Shown: positions 58,024 to 64,000 of the stretch, piece after piece
Layout of the letters: each line of letters starts with the position of its first letter
Numbering within the stretch: the first letter of the stretch is position 1
NCBI RefSeq assembly: GCF_900019265.1
Contig: NZ_CYGX02000045.1
Location: 62,364-126,363 of the forward strand
Length of the DNA: 64,000 nucleotides
Source: Paraburkholderia ribeironis
GTDB taxonomy: Bacteria > Pseudomonadota > Gammaproteobacteria > Burkholderiales > Burkholderiaceae
Direction of reading: 5' to 3'
Notes under the pieces: generated by a model
Databases searched by the model: none
What the model saw: the letters and a program-made list of their open reading frames with translations, nothing else
Told to the model about the DNA's origin: nothing
Translations under genes and position numbers: made by a program

Positions 58024-60234
58024 ATGCAGATGAAATTATGGCCGGCCGTCGCATTAGCGACGGCCGTATGCGTTGCCGCCCATGCGGAAGTTCCCGACTT
58101 TCCACTCGATTTCTCGCTCACTTCAACTGCCGTGAATGCGTTCGGGGCAGCTGCTGCGCATCAGCGCGCCGGCTCCCTCGTCAGCAAGATGACGCTCGAC
58201 GAAAAGCTCCAGTTCATTCATTCGGAATACGCAATGTCCAGTGTGCCCGGCGGCGGCGCGGGCTACATTCAAGGCGTGTCGCGTCTGAACATTCCTGATC
58301 TGAATATGGTCGACTCCGCGACGGGCTCTGGCAGCACTTCGCAGGCGAGCACGACTTTCCCCGCAACTATCGCGCTTGCGGCGAGCTGGGATCGACGGCT
58401 GTCCACCGAATTCGGCAAGCAGGTCGCGATACAGCTGCGGGCGCAGGGCTTCGCAATGGGACTGGGTGGCGGCACGAATCTCGCACGCGAGCCGCGCGGC
58501 GGTCGGCTATTCGAGTATCTCGGCGAGGATCCGGTGCTCGCCGGTGAGATGCTCGCCGAGCGCACCGACGGCACGCAGCGTCAGAAGGTCATCGCAACGA
58601 TCAAGCACTATGCCGGCAATGAGCAGGAACACAATCGAGGGGGCGGCAACAGTCAGATCGACGAGCGCACATTGCGCGAAATCTATCTGTTGCCATTTGA
58701 AATTGCCGCGAGGAGTGCACAACCGGGCAACGTGATGTGCAGCTATAACCGGCTCAACGGCGACTACGCGTGCGAGAACGCGCACCTGCTCAACGACGTG
58801 CTGAAGAACGACTGGCGCTTCGAAGGCCAGGTCCAGTCGGACTGGGGCGCGGCGCACAGCACGGCGAAGGCGATCAATGCCGGCCTCGATGAGGAAGAAG
58901 ACGTTGGCTCGACCGTCTATCTGACGCCGGCCGCGGTCAAACAGGCGATCGCGAACGGCTCGGTGTCGACCGCGCGGCTCGATGACATGGTGCGACGCAA
59001 GTTGTACGTGATGATCCGCACCGGTGTGATGGACGATCCGCCGAAGGCCAGTACGATCGACTTCGCTGGCGCGAACGTATTTACGCAGGCAGTCGCTGAG
59101 CAATCGATGGTACTCCTGAAGAATGACAACAATCAGTTACCGCTCTCCGCCGCTTCGCTTTCGCGGATCGCGGTAATCGGCGGACACGCTGATGCGGCCG
59201 TGCTGACGGGCGGCGGCTCGGGCAATACGCGCGATCCGGTCACTGGATCATTCGCGGGTTGCGGCGGCTTGACGTTCGGCACGTCGACGGGGTGCAGCTG
59301 GTGGACCAATCCGTGGTTGAAGCTGAACGTGCCGATTGTTTCGGCGATCCATGCGCTCGCGCCGGCGGCGCAGGTGAGCTTCGCCGGCAACAGCGATCAG
59401 CAGACGCCATTCCGTGCGTACACGCAGCAGGAGATCGACCAGGCGGCGGCACTCGCGGGTCGCTCGGACGTCGCGGTGGTCGTTGTCGCACAGCCCGCCG
59501 GGGAAGACTTCGGCGATCTGCAAAGCCTGAGCCTCGCGAATCCGTCGAATCAGGACGCGCTTGTCGAAGCGGTGGCGAACGCCAATCCGCGTACGATCGT
59601 CATCGTGGAAAGCGGCAATCCGGTGCTGATGCCGTGGAAGGATCGCGTGGCCGCGATCGTCGAAGCGTGGTATCCGGGCGAAGGCGGCGGCAAGGCGATT
59701 GCGGACGTGCTGTTCGGCAAGGTCAATCCGTCTGGCAAGTTGCCCGTCACGTTCCCGATGCACGATCAGGACACGCCGACCTGGGGGCAAAATGGCGCGT
59801 TCGAGCCGGACCCGGTCTACGCGGAAAAACTGGACATGGGCTACCGCTGGTATGACGCAAAGAACATCGCGCCGATGTTCGAGTTCGGCTATGGGCTGTC
59901 GTACACGCACTTCGCCTACTCGGGGCTTTCCGTCATTCATCGCCCTGACGGCGCGATCGACGTGTTGTTCAACGTGCGCAACGATGGCCGCGTGGCCGGC
60001 GCGGAAGTACCGCAGGTGTACCTCGGCGTGCCGTATAGCGGCGAGCCGCCGCGACGTCTCGTCGGCTGGGAGAAGGTCGGTCTGAACCCCGGCGAAGCTC
60101 GCCGCGTGCGCATTACGATCCCCCAGCGCATGCAGAGCGTATGGGACACGTCGCGCAATAACTGGCGGTATGTGCCGGGCGGGACCGTGTATGTCGGGGC
60201 GTCGTCGCGCGATATCCGGCTCCAGGGAAGCTAG
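58024..60234 (+). CDS. Exported GH3 beta-glycosidase
   Basis: A 736-residue secreted glycoside hydrolase family 3 enzyme. The signal peptide (KLWPAVALATAVCVAAHA) is followed by the N-terminal TIM-barrel domain, with IKHYAGNEQEHN and the nucleophile aspartate in GQVQSDWGAAHS (near residue 280). Next are the alpha/beta sandwich (AVIGGHADAAVLTGGGSG; EAWYPGEGGGKAIADVLFGK) and a C-terminal fibronectin III-like domain (NDGRVAGAEVPQVYLG). It would release terminal beta-linked glucose or related sugars from oligosaccharides or plant glycosides. GGAGA lies eight bases before the ATG. Monocistronic. Confidence 0.93.
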   Translation: MQMKLWPAVALATAVCVAAHAEVPDFPLDFSLTSTAVNAFGAAAAHQRAGSLVSKMTLDEKLQFIHSEYAMSSVPGGGAGYIQGVSRLNIPDLNMVDSATGSGSTSQASTTFPATIALAASWDRRLSTEFGKQVAIQLRAQGFAMGLGGGTNLAREPRGGRLFEYLGEDPVLAGEMLAERTDGTQRQKVIATIKHYAGNEQEHNRGGGNSQIDERTLREIYLLPFEIAARSAQPGNVMCSYNRLNGDYACENAHLLNDVLKNDWRFEGQVQSDWGAAHSTAKAINAGLDEEEDVGSTVYLTPAAVKQAIANGSVSTARLDDMVRRKLYVMIRTGVMDDPPKASTIDFAGANVFTQAVAEQSMVLLKNDNNQLPLSAASLSRIAVIGGHADAAVLTGGGSGNTRDPVTGSFAGCGGLTFGTSTGCSWWTNPWLKLNVPIVSAIHALAPAAQVSFAGNSDQQTPFRAYTQQEIDQAAALAGRSDVAVVVVAQPAGEDFGDLQSLSLANPSNQDALVEAVANANPRTIVIVESGNPVLMPWKDRVAAIVEAWYPGEGGGKAIADVLFGKVNPSGKLPVTFPMHDQDTPTWGQNGAFEPDPVYAEKLDMGYRWYDAKNIAPMFEFGYGLSYTHFAYSGLSVIHRPDGAIDVLFNVRNDGRVAGAEVPQVYLGVPYSGEPPRRLVGWEKVGLNPGEARRVRITIPQRMQSVWDTSRNNWRYVPGGTVYVGASSRDIRLQGS

Positions 60235-60545
60235 GTCGTAGGCTCATCATGCATCCGGGCGCGGAACGTTCCGCGCCCGTAAAAATCGAATCACGCCAAT
60301 CGAACGCCCGATAAATAAAACAGAAAGCTGTTCGCGCTATTTCGCAACGCGGTTGGAAATACAGATAGCGCTGGATCAATTCCGATGTCTTGCGCTTATG
60401 GCAAGATTTCCGGACGGAGTCGGGTAGTGAATGACCGCGCATGGCCGCGGCGGAAATTCGCCTGTCGATTTGCGCTGTTCCGCTCCCGCTTCGATCAGCC
60501 GGCACGCAACGCTGCCGGTTCAACAGGCTTCTGAAGGAGCATCGC

Positions 60546-60886
60546 ATGGCAATTACCTGCATCGAATGGTGGAGCCGGATCACCGTGAGGCGTTCGTTCG
60601 TGATCCCGAGGCCAGCTTCGAGGCGGCCGGATTGTCCGACGAGGAACGCGATCTGATCCGCCGTCGCGATTGGCGCAGGCTGCTGCATTACGGTGTGATT
60701 TTCTTCATGCTCGAAAAACTCGGCGCGGTGGTCGGCGTGTCGAATTTGCATATTTACGCCGCGATGCGCGGCGAAACACTGGAAGCGTTCCAGCGCACCC
60801 GAAACGCGCCGGGCGCGCTGTATTCGGTGGCTGGAAAATCCGCCGGGAAGCTTGATTGGGACAGTGCGGAGAAAGGAAACAACTGA
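60546..60886 (+). pseudogene. LigA-like dioxygenase alpha-subunit gene, frameshifted at codon 3
   Basis: The intact frame encodes NYLHRMVEPDHREAFVRDP, then LSDEERDLIRRRDWRRLLHYGV and NLHIYAAMRGETLEAFQRTR, a good match to the LigA fold (alpha subunit of protocatechuate 4,5-dioxygenase, or the C-terminal domain of gallate dioxygenase). The ATG with a proper ribosome site (GAAGGAG then ATGGCA) is in another frame. If one A is restored (GCAAT to GCAAAT) the start reads MANYLHRM. So a one-base deletion at the third codon is likely. Without repair, translation could still start weakly at ATG 60566 (106 residues). The gap upstream (60235-60545) shows nothing else. Confidence 0.7.
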
Positions 60887-61670
60887 TACGTGGGTCGGGC
60901 GCTTCATATCAATGTTGCGCCGATCCTCATGACCAATCAGGTCATTGCCGCTTTTTCTTCTAATGCCGGGCGAATACAGCGCGCACTACTGCAGGCCGGG
61001 CTGGATGCGATAGCGCGGCATAGCCTGCCAATTGCGCTGTCCATTCAGCGCATTTCAATTTCTTTCTTTCCCCATCTAAAAAAATTATTGCGTGTGGTCA
61101 CGCGGTCTGCTGCACGCCGTGGGATCCGGACTCTGGCGTGACGCGCAAGCCCTGATGCGGCGGGCGTTTGAGCGGAAATGGTCGGGCTCGGATGTCATTG
61201 TCAATGCATTGCGGACGCGGTCGCATTCATGTTGTTCTGGTTAACCCCCAATTCCGCGCTATTGCCTGCCCGGATAACTTCGCGTCAAAACTCAGTGAAC
61301 GCGATTACATGCCACATCACTCCGGCATTAGATGAACGAGCTGCCTTTCGAGGCTACGCGTTGTTCGCGGCATCTATTCAGGGAAGAGCAGACATGATTC
61401 CAGAGAGCCACCCATTCACGCAATTTAGATATCCGAAATAAGGTGGAGTGATCCTGCCGGAGAAGCATCGTGTGCCGCGACCCATTTGATCGCGGGCTCC
61501 GCCGTGCGTAGCCGCATGTACATGTCACGTTATGTCGAACGCTTGCGAAGCAACAATCATGTGGATGATCTGAAGAGACAATTTCCAGAAGCGAACTATT
61601 AAAAGAGGAGCTGTGAATTCATGAAGATGAGTCTGATGATCAATAAAGAAACCAAAGCGGGAGGCGAGGC
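60887..61670. other. Long intergenic region before tannase
   Basis: About 780 bp with no supported gene. Several frames are open but have no ribosome sites, unusual composition and no recognisable protein. It may contain the tannase promoter and remnants of deleted genes. Confidence 0.45.
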
Positions 61671-63437
61671 ATGAACGCTCTGCATCCCCGTGGACTGCTC
61701 GCGCGCACCCATGCGCGCACGGCGTCACTGCTGACGCTGCTCGCCATGTGCGTGACGGCCGCGATTGTCGCTGCGTGCGGAAGCGGCAGTGGCGGTGGTC
61801 TCACCTACGTCCCCCTGGCCGTCGTCAGCCCGGTTGTCGATTGCTCCAAACTGGCGTCGATCGACATCACCGACATCGGTGGCGCGGGCAGTTCGATCAC
61901 ATCGGCTACTGTCACCACCGCCACCGTCAACGGCGCCAGCGTCAACTTCTGCACAGTGAAGGGCACGCTCGCACCGTCGAACACTTTCGAGGTCGCGCTG
62001 CCCGTCAGCACATGGACGCAACGATTCGCGGAACTCGGCTGCGGTGGCCTGTGCGGCCATCTGAGCGATCCCACCCAGCAAAGCTCGTTCAGCTTCACCT
62101 ACACTTGCCCGCTGGTGCAGCAAGGCGGCCTCGTGACGGCGGCGACGGACATGGGTCACTCGGGCAGCGACTCGAGCTGGACCACGGACCCGCAAAAGCA
62201 GGCTGATTTCGCCTACCGTGGCCAGCACATCACGACGCTCGCGGCGAAGAAGCTGATCAAGGCTTACTACGGGCAGACGCAGCGGTATTCGTATTTCGTC
62301 GGTTGCTCGGACGGCGGCCGCGAAGCCCTGATGGCCGCGCAGCGCTACCCGACCGACTACAACGGCATCATCGCTGGCGCTCCGGCCGCTCACTTCCAGA
62401 TCCAGAACTCGCTGTTTCACGGCTGGAGCGTGAAGTCGAACAGCACCACCGGCGACAGCACGGGCTATGCCGTGCTCTATGCCGACAAGGCCAAGCTGCT
62501 GCACACGGCTGTGGTTGCCGCATGTGGTGGCCAAACTGGCGTGCCCGACGGCCTGTTGACTGATCCGCGCATCTGTCATTTCGACCCGGCAACGATCCAG
62601 TGCGCGAGCGGTGCGACGAGCACCAGCAACTGCCTGACCGCGGCCGAAGTCGCCACCGCCACCAAGATCTACAGCGGCCCGGCGGATGCCACCACCGGTG
62701 AGCGCATGCTGGGCGGTTCGCCGCAATATGGTTCCGAAGCCAACTGGATCGGCGTCGAAGTGCCGACGACGAACTCGACGGACACGCCCGCGCCTGTGAC
62801 ATCGGGTCTGTTCAGCTACTCGATCGTGACTGGCGCATACAACCTGATCTTCACGGGTTCGCCGAGCATGCCGACCATCGATACCTTCGGCTACCAGGAC
62901 GCGAGCTTCTATCCCACGTTCCTGAAGGCGAACCACCCGCTCAACGACGCGACCAACCCCGACCTGTCCGCATTCCAGGCCGCCGGCGGCAAGCTGATCC
63001 TGTGGCACGGCTGGGCTGACCAGCACATCTCGCCGCTCTTCACGATCGCTTACTACGAGGCCATGCAGTCCACGATGGGCTCATCGATCGTGAGCGACTT
63101 CGCGCGACTGTACGTCGTGCCCGGCGTTGGCCACTGCGGCGGCGGTGAAGGCTTCCCGAACATCGACCTGGTGTCGCAGATCACCGGCTGGGTCGAGCAA
63201 GCCAAGGTGCCGAATGCGGTCATGACGTACCAGACCGATTCGTCGAGCAACGTGACTGCATCGCGTCCCGTCTACCCGTATCCGGCGGTGGCCAGGTTCA
63301 CCGGTTCCGGCGACTGGCACGATGGCGCGAACTACACCCAGGGCGCACCGCTGTACACCGCGGCGGCGTCTGCATGGGCCGGTTCGAGCTTCTACACGCC
63401 CTACACCGCGAAGACGCAGGGGGTCGCCGCGCCCTGA
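61671..63437 (+). CDS. Tannase/feruloyl esterase lipoprotein
   Basis: A 588-residue exported enzyme of the tannase family (PF07519). The signal peptide ends in a lipobox (AAIVAAC, Cys 36), so it is probably anchored to the outer membrane. The CS-D-HC catalytic arrangement is visible: FVGCSDGGREALMAA (nucleophile Ser near residue 213), HGWADQHISP (Asp near 449) and VPGVGHCGGGEGFP (His near 487, with its partner Cys). It would hydrolyse gallate or hydroxycinnamate esters such as tannins. GGGAGGCGAGGC precedes the ATG. A strong terminator follows. Confidence 0.93.
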   Translation: MNALHPRGLLARTHARTASLLTLLAMCVTAAIVAACGSGSGGGLTYVPLAVVSPVVDCSKLASIDITDIGGAGSSITSATVTTATVNGASVNFCTVKGTLAPSNTFEVALPVSTWTQRFAELGCGGLCGHLSDPTQQSSFSFTYTCPLVQQGGLVTAATDMGHSGSDSSWTTDPQKQADFAYRGQHITTLAAKKLIKAYYGQTQRYSYFVGCSDGGREALMAAQRYPTDYNGIIAGAPAAHFQIQNSLFHGWSVKSNSTTGDSTGYAVLYADKAKLLHTAVVAACGGQTGVPDGLLTDPRICHFDPATIQCASGATSTSNCLTAAEVATATKIYSGPADATTGERMLGGSPQYGSEANWIGVEVPTTNSTDTPAPVTSGLFSYSIVTGAYNLIFTGSPSMPTIDTFGYQDASFYPTFLKANHPLNDATNPDLSAFQAAGGKLILWHGWADQHISPLFTIAYYEAMQSTMGSSIVSDFARLYVVPGVGHCGGGEGFPNIDLVSQITGWVEQAKVPNAVMTYQTDSSSNVTASRPVYPYPAVARFTGSGDWHDGANYTQGAPLYTAAASAWAGSSFYTPYTAKTQGVAAP

Positions 63438-63440
63438 GCA

Positions 63441-63490
63441 GGTCTCCTAACCAGGTCTCCTAACCAGGTTTCCTGAGCAGGTTTCGTGAT
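63441..63490. repeat. Short imperfect tandem repeat after tannase
   Basis: Units resembling AACCAGGTCTCCT occur about three to four times in a row just after the tannase stop, before the terminator. Confidence 0.6.
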
Positions 63491-63531
63491 TCAATCAATG
63501 GGCCGGCCCCGCAGGGCTGGCCTGTTCCCGG

Positions 63532-63572
63532 GCGGAATTGCCGTGACAACGGCACTTCCGCTTTTTCTTTTT
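63532..63572 (+). terminator. Intrinsic terminator of tannase gene
   Basis: A 13-bp stem with one mismatch (GCGGAATTGCCGT against ACGGCACTTCCGC, loop GACA) is followed by TTTTTCTTTTT. A shorter hairpin (GGCCGGCCC/GGGCTGGCC) precedes it at 63501-63522. Confidence 0.9.
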
Positions 63573-63702
63573 CCGATCTTGCGGTGCGCCGTCGTGTTCA
63601 TCGCATTGCTCGGGCACAAGTTGGGGATTTCGAAGCCTGGCAAAAGCGGCAGCTTGCGCGCCTCTTCTATGCGACTTCATTCCCGTGTCATCTGATCTGT
63701 TT

Positions 63703-64000
63703 ATGAGGATGCATTCCGGCGGACCTTCGCCAAGGCCGCTTTCAGCGCCATCGCATTTGCCTCCGAGCCTTATCCAGTGGGCCTCATCGGGAATATACCG
63801 AGCACCCGCTGCGCTATGCGGAACACAAAAATCCAGCTACTTTCCCTGCGCATGTGGTTAACCCGTACTTTTGGACTGAGAGAGCGAACCGCTACCTTTC
63901 GGACGAGTTACTTGAGGAAGGTATGCGAGACGCCATCGACATAACGGGTGGCGCAATCAACGGGAGCGCGGAGCCAGCGGCTTCGGACGCGCGAGAAGAC
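63703..64000 (+). CDS. Possible ORF running off the right edge
   Basis: An open frame of at least 99 codons that continues past the window. The later part (HKNPATFPAHVVNPYFWTER, then NRYLSDELLEEGMRDAIDIT) has protein-like composition, while the first 25 residues are Pro/Ser-rich and have no ribosome site before the ATG. The true start may be later. I do not recognise a family. Confidence 0.35.

Noticed and set aside
61178..61441. Open frame of 87 codons before tannase
   Set aside because: No ribosome site or family; the opposite strand is equally open.
1..64000. tRNA, rRNA, CRISPR array or prophage
   Set aside because: No cloverleaf-like sequence, regular spacer-repeat array or run of phage structural genes was recognised when reading both strands; a tRNAscan or CRISPR search was not possible here.

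Overview
The window is high-GC, densely coded DNA from a Gram-negative soil-type betaproteobacterium. It is most likely Burkholderiaceae (Paraburkholderia or Caballeronia type). The signs are Gram-negative porins of the Burkholderia OmpC-like kind, DUF3579 and DUF3597 proteins, a NahR-type LysR regulator, many solute-catabolism genes and REP-like intergenic palindromes. The genus is inferred from recalled family distribution, not from a database search. No rRNA, tRNA or CRISPR array was seen.

Region 1 (1-5.8 kb, minus strand) is a chromate-resistance operon: chrB, chrA, a stand-alone ChrB C-terminal-domain protein, an MFS transporter, a two-repeat DUF1259 (ChrL/LppY-LpqO-like) protein and a YncE-like beta-propeller cut by the window edge. 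chrB has no Shine-Dalgarno and a promoter close enough to suggest a leaderless mRNA. Region 2 (5.8-18.5 kb) is mixed: a purple-acid-phosphatase-like enzyme, a zinc-ribbon protein, DUF3579, an orphan NMT1-type binding protein, a porin with a strong terminator, a chemoreceptor, two tiny lipoproteins, a salicylate-hydroxylase-like monooxygenase divergent from a NahR-like regulator, and a large secreted phosphoesterase.

Region 3 (18.9-25.7 kb) is a cysteine-biosynthesis cluster of the sulfur-carrier type. A MocR/PdxR-like regulator and a palindromic operator face an EamA exporter, a JAMM peptidase, a ThiS-E1-rhodanese fusion, a cysteine synthase homologue, a serine acetyltransferase and an AlaX editing protein. 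The carrier's Gly-Gly lies inside the fusion, so the neighbouring JAMM peptidase may be needed to expose it.

Region 4 (26-42 kb) is an aromatic-catabolism block. It holds two 4,5-dihydroxyphthalate-decarboxylase-like proteins, a LigJ 4-oxalomesaconate hydratase, a second amidohydrolase, a LigB-type extradiol dioxygenase, an HpaI-type aldolase, a ThDP enzyme, two paralogous MFS carriers and a ketoglutarate-semialdehyde-type dehydrogenase. It suits meta-cleavage of protocatechuate, gallate or a related carboxylated substrate. Copies of one dispersed ~75-bp repeat bracket it (25.9, 42.1, 42.4 and 45.7 kb), two of them forming a MITE-like inverted pair. Decayed genes (an MFS with an internal deletion, a porin fragment, an IS5-type transposase, a frameshifted outer-membrane channel) cluster at its right side, next to a porin and an AraC regulator.

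Region 5 (46-64 kb) has a lactonase-type propeller, a quinone oxidoreductase, a periplasmic binding protein coupled to a CHASE-PAS-PAS-GGDEF-EAL protein, a 2OG-Fe(II) oxygenase, YqhA, a Na/Pi cotransporter, DUF3597, a GH3 glycosidase, a frameshifted LigA-like gene and a tannase lipoprotein. The tannase, GH3 and LigA-like genes tie this end to plant polyphenol use, and so perhaps to the 26-34 kb block.
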